Positions 33,898 to 42,938 of a stretch of 64,000 nt of DNA are shown piece by piece. The position numbers and the translations under genes were made by a program. Source of the stretch: Bradyrhizobium sp. CSS354. GTDB lineage: Bacteria > Pseudomonadota > Alphaproteobacteria > Rhizobiales > Xanthobacteraceae. The notes beneath the pieces are model-generated. The model was not told the DNA's origin. It ran no database searches and worked only from the letters and a program-made list of their open reading frames with translations. The stretch covers positions 186,001 through 250,000 of the forward strand of contig NZ_JAACFU010000004.1 of the NCBI RefSeq assembly GCF_029051725.1. Reading direction: 5' to 3'. Position 1 is the first letter of the stretch. Each line of letters starts with the position of its first letter.

Positions 33898-33939
33898 GCC
33901 GTCCCCTGCCCCCGCGACGCGGCCCGACGGTCGCGCATC

Positions 33940-34635
33940 TCAGAACGGTGCCACGGCGTCATAGATCCGATGTCCCCATCCAGGCTGCTGCACGTCAGAG
34001 AGATTTCCGCGACCGCCATAGGCCACGCGCGCCTCGGCGATCTTGTCGTATGAGATCGTGTTGGTTCGCGAGATATCGCGTGGACGCACGATGCCGCCGA
34101 CGTTGAGCACGCGCATCTCCGTGTTGACCTTGAATTCCTGCGAGCCGCTGATCATCATATTGCCGTTCGGCAACACGTCGGTGACGATGGCCGCGATCGA
34201 CAGCTTGATATCCTCTGTGCGGTCGATCTGGCCGTTGCCCTTGATCTGGGTGTTGGTGTTGAGGTTGGCGCTCGTCGAGCCCTTGTCCTGCCATCCCGCA
34301 ACGTCCATCAGCCAGTCGAGCCCGAACTTGATCTGCGAATCGCGCGAGCGGTCGGTCTTGTTGTCAAGCTTGGCCTTGTCTTGCATCGAGATGATGACTG
34401 TCACGACGTCGCCGGTCCGCCGGGCACGGGGATCGCGGTAGAGGTCGGTGCCGTCGTCCCAGGTCGAGCGATAGCTGACGGGCGAGCGCATGCGGGGCGT
34501 CACGGGAATCGGATCGGCCTGCGTCCTCAGGCCGCTCCCGACCGGCGACAATCGCGGGCCCGTCAGAACCTCGGCCGGATCAGTGACGCATCCGGCAAGC
34601 GATAACAGCGACAGGATGAGGATCAGATTCTTCAT
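33940..34635 (-). CDS. flgH: Flagellar L-ring protein FlgH
   Basis: 231-residue outer-membrane lipoprotein. The lipobox is LAGC at the end of the signal peptide (ILILSLLSLAGC). The FlgH signatures are present: RARRTGDVVTVIISMQDKAK, a long hydrophilic middle, VLPNGNMMISGSQEFKVNTE and a C-terminal GGIVRPRDISRTNTISYDKI. It forms the L ring with FlgI as the P ring. It immediately follows motE (one base apart). Confidence 0.96.
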   Translation of the reverse strand: MKNLILILSLLSLAGCVTDPAEVLTGPRLSPVGSGLRTQADPIPVTPRMRSPVSYRSTWDDGTDLYRDPRARRTGDVVTVIISMQDKAKLDNKTDRSRDSQIKFGLDWLMDVAGWQDKGSTSANLNTNTQIKGNGQIDRTEDIKLSIAAIVTDVLPNGNMMISGSQEFKVNTEMRVLNVGGIVRPRDISRTNTISYDKIAEARVAYGGRGNLSDVQQPGWGHRIYDAVAPF

Positions 34636-35394
34636 CTATTTGGTCTTTCCGTCATCCACGCGACGCATTCCGCCGAGCAGATCGGCGAGGTGCGCCGCGC
34701 GCCCCGTCTCCATCTCGTTGAAGATTGCGCTCGAGCTCCTCGGGCTGAGCTTTGCGAGCACGGCCGCAGCCGTCTCGTCCGCCATCCCGGCGATCTGGGT
34801 TGCGGCGGCATCCGGCTTCATGCGCGAGTAGATCTCGACGACGCTCGCTTCGGCCTTCTTCAGGAAGTCGTCGCGCAACGCCATCCACTTCTCATATTCG
34901 GCGCGCTTGGCCTCGACCTCGGCGATCCGCTCGCGGAGCTGGTTCTCGGCCTTCTCCAGCTCCTTGAGCTGCCAGGCCAGCCTTGCATCGACTGCGGGGT
35001 CGGCGACATTGCTGCAGAACAGGGCGACTTCGTTGTCCGCGGTTGCAGCGGCCGGGGGCGGCACCGGCTTCGGCGGCGCCGTGACGCTGCCGGGCTTGGC
35101 CGGTCGCGGCGCGGCTGTGGGTGCGGGCGCGGGCTTCTCGGAGGCCGGCACGGCACCCGTGGTCGCCGGTCCCGAATCTTCGGCTGCCCACGCCGTCGCC
35201 CGCATCGACGCATTGTCGCTCGGGATCGATGAGATCGGCTTCTGCGGGCCAGGCGCGCGGGCGCGCGCGAAGGACAGCAGGTTGAGCGGCTTCGACGGCT
35301 TGGCCTCATCCAGCGCCAGAACGGGCGAAGCGCTCGCGAGCGCGGAGGCCGCGACCAGGAGGAGGAGTTTGGCTTTATGATCCAGCTTCAACAT
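34636..35394 (-). CDS. motE: MotE-type periplasmic motility chaperone (MgtE N-terminal-like domain)
   Basis: 252 residues from the ATG at 35392-35394; the frame to 35427 adds no credible start. A signal peptide (LLLLVAASALASASPVLALD) is followed by a Pro/Ala-rich segment, a coiled coil (LAWQLKELEKAENQLRERIA) and a C-terminal domain (SRMKPDAAATQIAGMADETA, AKLSPRSSSAIFNEM) of the MgtE-N/MotE type. In Sinorhizobium MotE is the periplasmic chaperone needed for MotC stability. The order flgI-motE-flgH-fliL-fliP is the same as in Sinorhizobium. Confidence 0.88.
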   Translation of the reverse strand: MLKLDHKAKLLLLVAASALASASPVLALDEAKPSKPLNLLSFARARAPGPQKPISSIPSDNASMRATAWAAEDSGPATTGAVPASEKPAPAPTAAPRPAKPGSVTAPPKPVPPPAAATADNEVALFCSNVADPAVDARLAWQLKELEKAENQLRERIAEVEAKRAEYEKWMALRDDFLKKAEASVVEIYSRMKPDAAATQIAGMADETAAAVLAKLSPRSSSAIFNEMETGRAAHLADLLGGMRRVDDGKTK

Positions 35395-35458
35395 CGGCCC
35401 GCGCGAGATTCTCGGTCGAGAGAGCATTGAGCGAGCAAGCTTGCACGGCGCTTACGCG

Positions 35459-36589
35459 TCATTGCACGATGACATCCGCCTGGAGGGCGCCGGCCGTCTT
35501 GATCGCCTGGAGGATCGCGATGATGCCGGATGGTTTCAGGCCGATCTGGTTCAGCCCGCGCACTAGGCGCTGCAGATCGACGCCGCTCAGGATCGCCACC
35601 TGCGATCCGGCTTCGTTGGCCTCGACCACTGTCTGGGGCACCACCACCGTTTGCCCCCGCGAGAACGGCGCCGGCTGCGACACCACGGGAAGCTCGGTGA
35701 CGCGGACCGTCAGATTGCCATGCGTTACGGCAACGGTCGATATCCGTACGTCGCGTCCGATCACCACTGTGCCGGTACGCTCGTTGATCACCACCCGCGC
35801 CGGCGTGTCCGGCTCGACCGTCAGCTCGCCGATCTCGGCAAGGAAGCGGACAGGTCCGATGTGGCGCGGCTTCGACAGCACGATGGTGCGGTAGTCGCGC
35901 TCGAAGGCGATCTGGGCGCGGTAGCGTCCGCCCGCGTAGCGGTTGATGGCGTCGAGGATTCGCGTTGCGGTGACGAAGTCGGGATTCTTGAGCTCCAGCA
36001 CGAGGTACTCCATTTCATGGAGACTACCCTGCACCTCGCGCTCAACCAGCGCGCCGTTCGGGATGCGGCCCGCGGTTGGCGTGCCCTGGCTGACGTTCTG
36101 GGCCTGGCCCCCGACGCTGTAACCGGCGACCGTGACCGCGCCTTGCGCCACTGCATAGACCGCACCGTCCGCCGCACGCAGCGACGTCATCACCAGGGTG
36201 CCGCCGAGCAGCGAGGTCGCATCGCCAAGCGACGACACGGTCACGTCCATGCGCTCGCCCGCACCGATCGAGGGCTGCAGGTCCGCGGTCACCATCACGG
36301 CCGCGACGTTGCGCGTGCGCAGCGTCGTCGGACGCGGCGGATTGTTGGTGCTGGTGGTCTCGTTCCGGACATTGATGCCCATGTTCTCGAGCATCGATTG
36401 CAGGGACTGCTCCGTGAACGGCGCATTGCGGAGCGTGTCGCCGGTGCCGTTCAGGCCGATGACGAGGCCGTAGCCGACGATCTGGTTTTCGCGCAATCCC
36501 TTGATGTCCGCGATGTCCTTGATGCGGACGGCGGCCTGGGCGCTGACGGCGGAAACGAGCAGGACGAGCGCAAGCAGGACTCTGGTCAT
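35459..36589 (-). CDS. flgI: Flagellar P-ring protein FlgI
   Basis: 376 residues with a signal peptide (VLLALVLLVSAVSAQAAVRI). FlgI signatures are dense: IKDIADIKGLRENQIVGYGL, VIGLNGTGDTLRN, SLQSMLENMGINVR and NVAAVMVTADLQPSIGAGER. FlgI builds the P ring in the peptidoglycan layer. The stop of flgA overlaps this start by four bases. Confidence 0.97.
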   Translation of the reverse strand: MTRVLLALVLLVSAVSAQAAVRIKDIADIKGLRENQIVGYGLVIGLNGTGDTLRNAPFTEQSLQSMLENMGINVRNETTSTNNPPRPTTLRTRNVAAVMVTADLQPSIGAGERMDVTVSSLGDATSLLGGTLVMTSLRAADGAVYAVAQGAVTVAGYSVGGQAQNVSQGTPTAGRIPNGALVEREVQGSLHEMEYLVLELKNPDFVTATRILDAINRYAGGRYRAQIAFERDYRTIVLSKPRHIGPVRFLAEIGELTVEPDTPARVVINERTGTVVIGRDVRISTVAVTHGNLTVRVTELPVVSQPAPFSRGQTVVVPQTVVEANEAGSQVAILSGVDLQRLVRGLNQIGLKPSGIIAILQAIKTAGALQADVIVQ

Positions 36590-37062
36590 GACCCGTCCAC
36601 GACCTTGACCGTGCCGTCCGGCTGGACGACGCCCCTGATGATCACGCCCGTATCGGTGTTTCTTATCGGGATGAGCGCGCCGGGCGCGCCCGATTGCATC
36701 GCCGCGCCGTAGGTCACGATCGACAGGCCGCTGTCTTCGACCACGACCTTGACCATCGCGCCGCGGGCGACCGTCCAGGGATCCTCCACCGAGTTGGTCG
36801 GGATCGGCTGGCCGGGCAGCAGCAGGCGGCGCGCCATGCGACCGACCAGGACTTGGCGTCCTTCGATGAACATGGCGACGCCGAGCACGTTCCGCGCAAA
36901 GGCGCGCTCGGTGATCATGTCGTCCCGGATCAGCTCGCCGGCGCGGATCGAGACGGCTGGCACGGGGAGCCGCTTCTCCTCGGCCGCGGCGAGACGCGCC
37001 GAGACGAGAACCAGCAGCACGGCGGCCAACCCGCGCACCATCAAGCCCATCCTGTTCAACAT
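36586..37062 (-). CDS. flgA: Flagellar P-ring assembly chaperone FlgA
   Basis: 158 residues from the ATG at 37060-37062; further ATGs at 37050 and 37041 could also serve, and the ribosome site is weak. Signal peptide LAAVLLVLVSARLAAAEEKR. The SAF-domain pattern is seen in SIRAGELIRDDMITERAFAR and RRLLLPGQPIPTNSVEDP, then RGAMVKVVVEDSGLSIVTYG and a C-terminal IRNTDTGVIIRGVVQPDGTV. FlgA assists FlgI assembly in the periplasm. It lies between flgG and flgI. Confidence 0.93.
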   Translation of the reverse strand: MLNRMGLMVRGLAAVLLVLVSARLAAAEEKRLPVPAVSIRAGELIRDDMITERAFARNVLGVAMFIEGRQVLVGRMARRLLLPGQPIPTNSVEDPWTVARGAMVKVVVEDSGLSIVTYGAAMQSGAPGALIPIRNTDTGVIIRGVVQPDGTVKVVDGS

Positions 37063-37075
37063 GGATACACCGGAA

Positions 37076-37864
37076 CTAGCGCATGCCCTTCGAGACCGTC
37101 TGGGCCATTTCATCCGAGGCCTGGATGACCTTGGCATTCATTTCGTAGGCGCGCTGGGCAGAGATCAACTCGGTGATTTCCTTGACCGGGTCGACGTTCG
37201 AGGCTTCGAGATATTGCTGGTTAATCTTGCCGTAGCCAGAATCGCCGGGCAGCCCGACGACCGGCGTGCCGGACGCCGTGGTCTCGCGATAGAGATTGCT
37301 GCCCAGCGGTTCGAGGCCAGCCTCGTTGGCGAAATTGGCGAGGTTGAGCTGGCCAATCTGCCGCGGGTTCACTTCGGTGTCCAGCTTGGCGAACATCTGT
37401 CCAGTCTGGTTGACCGTGACCTGAACCGTCCCCTGCGGCACCGTGATGGCCGGATCCAGCAGGTAGCCGTCGATCGTGACGAGCTGGCCGTTGGCATTGG
37501 TATTGAACGAACCCGCGCGGGTGTATTGCACCTCGTTGTTCGGGCCGAGCACCTGAAACCAGCCGCGGCCGTTGATCGCCATGTCGTAGGGATTGCCGGT
37601 CTGGGTGAGAGCACCCTGGATGTGCAGCTTGCGGATCGCCGCCGACTTGACGCCGAGGCCGAGATTGGCACCTTCCGGGATCGGCGAGGAGCCGCTGGTG
37701 TTCGCAACGCCTTGCATGCGGTCCATCTGGTAGAACAGATCGGTGAACTCGGCGCGTGCCCGCTTGTACGACGTCGAGTTGATGTTGGCGATGTTGTTCG
37801 CGATGACTTCGATGTTGGTCTGTTGGGCGTTCATGCCCGTGGCCGCGATGGCAAGCGATTTCAC
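37076..37864 (-). CDS. flgG: Flagellar distal rod protein FlgG
   Basis: 262 residues, the standard length. The rod signature is near the N-terminus ([20 protein letters not shown] followed by [14 protein letters not shown]), and the closing segment is [20 protein letters not shown]. The middle contains [20 protein letters not shown], the FlgF/FlgG feature. FlgG forms the distal rod. It follows fliE by 15 bases and precedes flgA. Confidence 0.97.
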   Translation of the reverse strand: MKSLAIAATGMNAQQTNIEVIANNIANINSTSYKRARAEFTDLFYQMDRMQGVANTSGSSPIPEGANLGLGVKSAAIRKLHIQGALTQTGNPYDMAINGRGWFQVLGPNNEVQYTRAGSFNTNANGQLVTIDGYLLDPAITVPQGTVQVTVNQTGQMFAKLDTEVNPRQIGQLNLANFANEAGLEPLGSNLYRETTASGTPVVGLPGDSGYGKINQQYLEASNVDPVKEITELISAQRAYEMNAKVIQASDEMAQTVSKGMR

Positions 37865-37879
37865 AGCGTCACTCCTTGA

Positions 37880-38209
37880 TCAGATCGACATCCGAACGAC
37901 TTCCTGGTAGGCCTGCACGACCTTGTCGCGAACTGCGACGGCCGTCTGCAAGGCCTGCTCGGCCGACATCAGCGCCTCCACGACGCGCCGCGTCGATTCC
38001 TTGCCCTGCATCGCCGAGATCGAGGCCGCCTCGCCCGCCTTCAGCGTCCCGATCGCGTCGGTCGTCACCTGCTTCATGACCGATTCGAATCCGACGTCGC
38101 CGCCGGACTGGATCGCGGGCGTCGCCGCCGGCGAGATGGCCTGCGTCTCGGTCGCGCGGCTCGCCGCCTGCGCAGTTGAGATCGCGGTGGATGATATTGC
38201 CTCAAGCAT
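37880..38209 (-). CDS. fliE: Flagellar hook-basal body protein FliE
   Basis: 109 residues. The C-terminal family region is clear: GFESVMKQVTTDAIGTLKAG, MQGKESTRRVVEALMSAEQA and LQTAVAVRDKVVQAYQEVVR. FliE joins the MS ring to the rod. It starts two bases after the flgC stop, in the conserved flgB-flgC-fliE order. Confidence 0.95.
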   Translation of the reverse strand: MLEAISSTAISTAQAASRATETQAISPAATPAIQSGGDVGFESVMKQVTTDAIGTLKAGEAASISAMQGKESTRRVVEALMSAEQALQTAVAVRDKVVQAYQEVVRMSI

Positions 38210-38211
38210 TG

Positions 38212-38628
38212 TCAGCTCCTCAGCAGGTCGATGGTCATGCCCAGCATCGACCTCACCTGTTTCACGACCTGGAGATTGGCTTCATAGGACCGGTTGACTT
38301 CCCGCATGTCGGCCATCTCGATCATCATGTTGACGTTCGGCAGCTTGACGTAGCCGGCCTTGTCGGCGGCGGGATGCCCCGGATCGTACTCCACGCGGTA
38401 CGGCGTGGTGTCGACCCCGATTTCCTTGACCTTCGCCAGCTGCGCGCCCGAGGCGCGGTCCATCGCGGCATCGAAGGTGATCGTCTTGCGTTGATAAGGA
38501 TCGGCGCCGGCGACGCGCCCCGTCGACGTCGCGTTGGCGAGGTTCTCCGAGACGATGCGCATGCGCGTCGACTGCGCTTCGAGCCCGGAGCTCGCGACCG
38601 TCAACGAGGATTGCAGTGAGTCCAGCAT
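38212..38628 (-). CDS. flgC: Flagellar proximal rod protein FlgC
   Basis: 138 residues. The N-terminal rod signature is [20 protein letters not shown] with [16 protein letters not shown], and the C-terminal is [20 protein letters not shown]. This matches FlgC in length and motifs. It lies 11 bases after flgB and 2 bases before fliE. Confidence 0.96.
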   Translation of the reverse strand: MLDSLQSSLTVASSGLEAQSTRMRIVSENLANATSTGRVAGADPYQRKTITFDAAMDRASGAQLAKVKEIGVDTTPYRVEYDPGHPAADKAGYVKLPNVNMMIEMADMREVNRSYEANLQVVKQVRSMLGMTIDLLRS

Positions 38629-38639
38629 GTCAGTTCACC

Positions 38640-39020
38640 TCAGGTCTTCGCGCTCGACAGCAGCATGCGGTGAAACGACCGCACGACCGCCGAGTTCATC
38701 GAGTAATCGCGACTGACGTCGCTGCCCTTGATCATTTCCTGCTCGAGACTGACGGAGTTGCCGGAGTGAACCACATCCCAGCTGTCCTTCTTCGCGGTCG
38801 CGCGCGTGTCGCTCTCGGCAGCGGAGAGCTGCATGTGCGACGGCGCCGTCGTCGCGAGCCTCACCGGCGTGCCATCGAGCACCTTGTTGAAGGGCTCGAC
38901 GTCGCGCGCCTTGAAGCCCGGCGTGTTGGCGTTGGCCACGTTGGTGGCGATCGTCGATTGGCGGAGCTCGAGGTATCGCGCCTGCGAGGATGCTAGTTCG
39001 AAGAGATAGAGCGGTCCCAC
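38640..39020 (-). CDS. flgB: Flagellar proximal rod protein FlgB
   Basis: 126 residues. It has the FlgB pattern: LELRQSTIATNVANANTPGF near the N-terminus, then KARDVEPFNKVLDG, NSVSLEQEMIKGSDVSRDYS and a C-terminal VVRSFHRMLLSSAKT. It is the first gene of the flgB-flgC-fliE-flgG-flgA-flgI-motE-flgH-fliL-fliP operon; the 85-base space to flhB may hold its promoter or simply join it to the upstream operon. Confidence 0.95.
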   Translation of the reverse strand: MGPLYLFELASSQARYLELRQSTIATNVANANTPGFKARDVEPFNKVLDGTPVRLATTAPSHMQLSAAESDTRATAKKDSWDVVHSGNSVSLEQEMIKGSDVSRDYSMNSAVVRSFHRMLLSSAKT

Positions 39021-39105
39021 GGCAGCACCATTCTGGTTCAGACGGTGTAACCTTAGGGTCGCAAGCTTTCGTCAGGCTGATGGAAGGGACGCCGTCCTCG
39101 GAATT

Positions 39106-40191
39106 CTACTGAACCTTCTCGGACCGCGGCGTCTGCTTGGACTGCAGGAAGTAGATGATCTCGGCGACCGGCCGGAAGAACTCCGCCGGAATCACCTGGT
39201 CGACCTGAACCGCCTCGTAGAGCGCGCGCGCGAGCGCCTTGTTCTCGATCACCGGAATCCGGTTCTGCTCGGCGACTTCGCGGATCTTCAGCGCAATTAC
39301 GTCCATACCCTTCGCCACGACGATCGGCGCCGGATTTTCCTCACGATTGTAGCGCAGCGCAATCGCGAAGTGGGTCGGGTTCGCGATCACCAGCGTCGCG
39401 CGCGATGCGGAAGCGATCATGCGCTGGCGCGAGCGGTCGCGCGCCAGCGAGCGCAGACGCGCCTTGATCAGCGGATCGCCTTCGGCCTGCTTATGCTCGT
39501 CCTTGATCTCCTGCCGCGTCATGCGCAGCTCGCGCCGCCAGTGGAAGCGCGCCCAGGCGAGATCGACCGCGACCAGGACGATGGTCGCAATGCAGATCGC
39601 CGAGACGATTCGCATGGCGATGTTGAGAATCATCTCCGGCAGTGCGACCGGATCGGTGTACATCGCCTCGAACGCCTTCGCTTCCGACGAGCGCAGCACG
39701 AACACGACGACGATAGTAACCGCAGCGAGCTTGAACAGCGACTTCGCGAACTCGACGAGACCCTGCGATCCAAACAGCCGGCTCCAGCCGCTGAGCGGAG
39801 AGATTCGCGACAGATCCGGCGTGATACGCTGGAGCACCAGGCTGGGAGCATTTTGCAACAGCGAGGCTGCGAGCCCGAACGCCGCCAGGGTGACGACCAG
39901 CGGCGTCAGGAACCGCAGTGCCTGAAGGCCCACTACGGTGAGGAGATTGAGTGCGTCAGCCCCGGTGCTGAGAGGGAAGCCGTCGGGATCGTCGAGAAAG
40001 CCCGTCAGCATCGGCGTCAATTGCTGCACGCCCTGGCCGATCAGAAACATCTGGATCACCATCAGAGCCGCCATCGATGCGAAGATGGAAGCCTCCCGAG
40101 AGACCGGGATTTTGCCCTGTTCGAGCGCATCGCGGACTTTCTTCTCGGTCGGCTCTTCTGTCTTGCTCTCCTGATCGGTTGTTTCTGCCAT
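39106..40191 (-). CDS. flhB: Flagellar export specificity switch protein FlhB
   Basis: 361 residues. Four membrane helices are followed by a cytosolic domain with the autocleavage site NPTH (VIANPTHFAIALRYNREE, near residue 265). The N-terminus is a hydrophilic helix (QESKTEEPTEKKVRDALEQG), characteristic of FlhB. Cleavage at Asn-Pro switches export from hook to filament substrates under FliK control. It is the last gene of the motA-fliM-orf-fliN-fliG-flhB operon, 13 bases after fliG. Confidence 0.97.
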   Translation of the reverse strand: MAETTDQESKTEEPTEKKVRDALEQGKIPVSREASIFASMAALMVIQMFLIGQGVQQLTPMLTGFLDDPDGFPLSTGADALNLLTVVGLQALRFLTPLVVTLAAFGLAASLLQNAPSLVLQRITPDLSRISPLSGWSRLFGSQGLVEFAKSLFKLAAVTIVVVFVLRSSEAKAFEAMYTDPVALPEMILNIAMRIVSAICIATIVLVAVDLAWARFHWRRELRMTRQEIKDEHKQAEGDPLIKARLRSLARDRSRQRMIASASRATLVIANPTHFAIALRYNREENPAPIVVAKGMDVIALKIREVAEQNRIPVIENKALARALYEAVQVDQVIPAEFFRPVAEIIYFLQSKQTPRSEKVQ

Positions 40192-40204
40192 GCCCGTTCA
40201 GCGG

Positions 40205-41245
40205 TCAGCGGAAGACCAGCTCATCCTCCTGCTCGGGGTTGAGCTCGATTTCGCCCTTTTCCGCGAGGTCGAGCGCGAGGTCGGTGATCACGCGCCGCGC
40301 CTCCAGCACGTCGCGCTGGTTCGACGGTTCGCCAATGGCGAGTTCGTGCTCGACGACCCGGCGGACGCGCGAGGCGACCGAGGACAGGATCATCTCGCGG
40401 AAGTGCTTGTCGGTGCCCTTCAGCGCGATGACGATGCGATCGGTCGGCACCTGGTCGAAGATCATGGTGCGCGCCTTCGGCGTCAGGTTAGTCACGTCGT
40501 CGAAGGTGAACAGCAGCTCCTTCAGTACTTCGGCCGACTTCGGCCGCTTCTCCGACAGGCTCTTGAGCATGTCCTCGATGTGTCCACGCTCCATCTTGTT
40601 GATGATGTCGGCGACGCGGGCATAGGTGTCCGCGCCGAGATTGCGGGCGAAGTTCAGCGTCAAATCCTCATGCAGCGTTTTCTCGAGGACCCTCAGGGCG
40701 TCGTCGACGATCGGCTTGAGGCTGAGAACGCGCCGCATCAGCTCGTTGCGCAGGCTCGACGGCAGCTGGCTCATGACCTTGGCGGCGCAGGACGGCTTGA
40801 CCTTGGACAGGATGAGCGCCGCGGTCTGCGGATGCTCCTTGGACAGGTAGCTTGCCAGCGAGTTTTCCGACACCGACGAGACGCGGTCCCACACGGACCG
40901 GCTCGAATTGCCGAGCAGGTCCGACATGATGGCCGAGACCTGGTCGGCCGGAAGCACGTCGCCGAGCACGGCTTCCAGGCCACCGAGGGTGCCGAGAATG
41001 TTGGCACCCATCGAGAATTGCTGGGCGAACTCCTCGACGATCGCTTCGAGTTCCTGCGCCGTGATCGGCCGCAGCTCGGCCGCGGCCTTTGTAACGGTGC
41101 GGATATCCTGCGGCTCGAACTGCGCGAGCACGCTCGCGGCCGCCTGCCGGCCCATGGCGAGCAGGAGTGCCGCGACCTTCTCTGTCCCGCCCAGCGTGGC
41201 AACGCCTCGCTGCTTGATGGGAGCCATGCCGACCTGTGCCGCCAT
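40205..41245 (-). CDS. fliG: Flagellar motor switch protein FliG
   Basis: 346 residues with the three armadillo-like domains. Visible signatures include KVAALLLAMGRQAAASVLAQ, LSKEHPQTAALILSKVKPSC, LRNELMRRVLSLKPIV and the C-terminal TNLTPKARTMIFDQVPTDRI with DLALDLAEKGEIELNP. FliG couples the C ring to the stator. It follows fliN with two bases between. Confidence 0.96.
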   Translation of the reverse strand: MAAQVGMAPIKQRGVATLGGTEKVAALLLAMGRQAAASVLAQFEPQDIRTVTKAAAELRPITAQELEAIVEEFAQQFSMGANILGTLGGLEAVLGDVLPADQVSAIMSDLLGNSSRSVWDRVSSVSENSLASYLSKEHPQTAALILSKVKPSCAAKVMSQLPSSLRNELMRRVLSLKPIVDDALRVLEKTLHEDLTLNFARNLGADTYARVADIINKMERGHIEDMLKSLSEKRPKSAEVLKELLFTFDDVTNLTPKARTMIFDQVPTDRIVIALKGTDKHFREMILSSVASRVRRVVEHELAIGEPSNQRDVLEARRVITDLALDLAEKGEIELNPEQEDELVFR

Positions 41246-41247
41246 GG

Positions 41248-41628
41248 TCAGGTATCACCCTGCCCCAACGGCCCGACAATCTCGGTGAGCGAGACGCCGA
41301 AGCGGGAATTGTCTTCTTCAACCACGACCACCTCGCCGCGGGCGACGACGCGGCCGTTGACGACGACGTCGACGGGTTCGCCGACCCGATGATCGAGCGG
41401 AACCACCGCGCCGCGGCCGAGCTTCATCAGGTTCGCCACCGGAATGGTGGCCGATCCCAGCACCACCTGCATCGTCACGGGAATGCGCAGGATGGCATCG
41501 ACATTGGCGAACTTGCCGGTCTCTTCCGCCGTGCGCGCGGCGATCTCCGCCAGCCGCTCCAGCGGAGATGTCTCGGTATGTCCCTCGTCGGACGCCGATG
41601 CTGACTCATAGTCGAAGGATTGCGCCAT
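41248..41628 (-). CDS. fliN: Flagellar motor switch protein FliN
   Basis: 126 residues. The C-terminal SpoA domain is typical: ILRIPVTMQVVLGSATIPVA, LGRGAVVPLDHRVGEPVDVV and VNGRVVARGEVVVVEEDNSR. FliN forms the lower C ring and helps dock FliH-FliI. It lies between a small hypothetical gene and fliG. Confidence 0.96.
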   Translation of the reverse strand: MAQSFDYESASASDEGHTETSPLERLAEIAARTAEETGKFANVDAILRIPVTMQVVLGSATIPVANLMKLGRGAVVPLDHRVGEPVDVVVNGRVVARGEVVVVEEDNSRFGVSLTEIVGPLGQGDT

Positions 41629-41704
41629 CTGGTATCGCCTCTTGGTATTTCCGCTCCCGGAGCGCCGCGACGTTCCGATCGTATCTATTCCGCCGGCTTC
41701 GGCT

Positions 41705-42019
41705 TCAATGCTTGTTCACGTCGGCGCCGCCCGCGGTCGCCGGGGATGCGAGCCCGCTCCTCGCATCGAGCGCCGCGATCGCCTCGTGGGCCTGATCGAT
41801 CTTCGTGCTCAGCACGTTGGCGAGCCGTCCGAGATTTGCGGTGGAATCATGCGCCGCGGTGATGACCGTGTCGAAGGCGCCCGCCGTCTCCTGGACGATG
41901 GTCGAGAACTCGCCCTGGTAGCTGCGCAACCGCGCCAGCTCGCGATGCATCCTGGTCACCCGCATGCTGGTGAAGGCGAGCGCAATCAGCAGCACGGCAT
42001 CAACGAGATAGGATATCAT
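41705..42019 (-). CDS. Small hypothetical membrane-anchored protein between fliM and fliN
   Basis: 104 residues starting at the ATG at 42017-42019, inside the end of fliM; a longer frame to 42079 is not supported. The first 20 residues form a membrane helix (ISYLVDAVLLIALAFTSMRV), the rest is a helical soluble part (MHRELARLRSYQGEFSTIVQ, STANLGRLANVLSTKIDQAH) with coiled-coil character. Several rhizobial flagellar operons have an unnamed small gene at this spot. It overlaps fliM by 20 bases and lies 76 bases before fliN, so it is co-expressed with the switch proteins. Function unknown. Confidence 0.75.
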   Translation of the reverse strand: MISYLVDAVLLIALAFTSMRVTRMHRELARLRSYQGEFSTIVQETAGAFDTVITAAHDSTANLGRLANVLSTKIDQAHEAIAALDARSGLASPATAGGADVNKH

Positions 42020-42938
42020 CGACGAACTCCCGTTTCTGATCGACGGGATCTGCCACCTGCATGGCGTAATAGCCATCAAGCTGGCCGATCTGACACCAGA
42101 ACAGCACCTGGTTGTTGCTCTCGAGCCGAGCCAGCGTGCGCGGCGTGGCTTCGAGCTCGAGCACCTGCCCGACCTGGAACTTCACGACGTCGCCGAGCGA
42201 AATCATCTTTTCGTCCAGCACGGCGCTCAGCGTCACCTCGGTGCGGTGAACCTCGGTCTCCATCTGCTCGCGCCAGCGCGGATCGGCCGCGCGGCCGTCG
42301 CTGACGACCACGGTCGCGAGCTTCTGCCTGAGCGGGTTGAGCGCGGAATGGGGAATGATGAGGAACATCTGGCCGCCGCGGTAGAGTGCCTGCAGCATGA
42401 TGTTCGCGCAGATCGACATGTTGCCGCTCCGCCCGATCGCCAGCGACGCCATCGCGGTCTCGACCCGCTCCACGCGGAAGGTGACGTTGGAGGTGCCGGC
42501 GAAAGCGGATTGCAGCGCCTTGGCGAACCGCTCGAATAGCGCTTGGACCAGGCGGATCTCGATGTTCGAGAAGCTGCGCTCGACGTCGAGCGGCGGTTCG
42601 GCGCCGTCGGAACCGAACATCGCCTCGACCATGGTGAACACGAAGTCGCGGTCGAGCATGATGATGATGCGGGAATCCCACTGCTCGGCATAGAGCACAG
42701 CCGCAACCGCATTAGCCTCGTAGTCCTTGATGATGTCGCCGACACGGTCGTTGGTAATGCCGTTGACCGAAAAATAGCACGGCGTTCCCGCTATCGGCTG
42801 CAGGCTGTCCGTGCACGACGCCGCCATGCGATCGAAGATCACATTGAGCATCGGCATGCGCTCGATCGAGATGCCGGCGGCGTCCAGCAGATAGTTCGGC
42901 AGCGGCTTGCGCTGATCGACGTCGAGGGCTTCCATCAT
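42000..42938 (-). CDS. fliM: Flagellar motor switch protein FliM
   Basis: 312 residues. The CheC-like middle domain and the C-terminal SpoA domain are present (AVLYAEQWDSRIIIMLDRDF, LFERFAKALQSAFAGTSNVT, then SVLDE-like region EVTLSAVLDEKMISLGDVVK). The N-terminus MMEALDVDQRKPLPNYLLDA has no recognisable LSQxEIDxLL motif, which in other FliM proteins binds CheY-P. The ATG overlaps the motA stop region; the stop overlaps the next small gene. Confidence 0.9.
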   Translation of the reverse strand: MMEALDVDQRKPLPNYLLDAAGISIERMPMLNVIFDRMAASCTDSLQPIAGTPCYFSVNGITNDRVGDIIKDYEANAVAAVLYAEQWDSRIIIMLDRDFVFTMVEAMFGSDGAEPPLDVERSFSNIEIRLVQALFERFAKALQSAFAGTSNVTFRVERVETAMASLAIGRSGNMSICANIMLQALYRGGQMFLIIPHSALNPLRQKLATVVVSDGRAADPRWREQMETEVHRTEVTLSAVLDEKMISLGDVVKFQVGQVLELEATPRTLARLESNNQVLFWCQIGQLDGYYAMQVADPVDQKREFVDDILSR

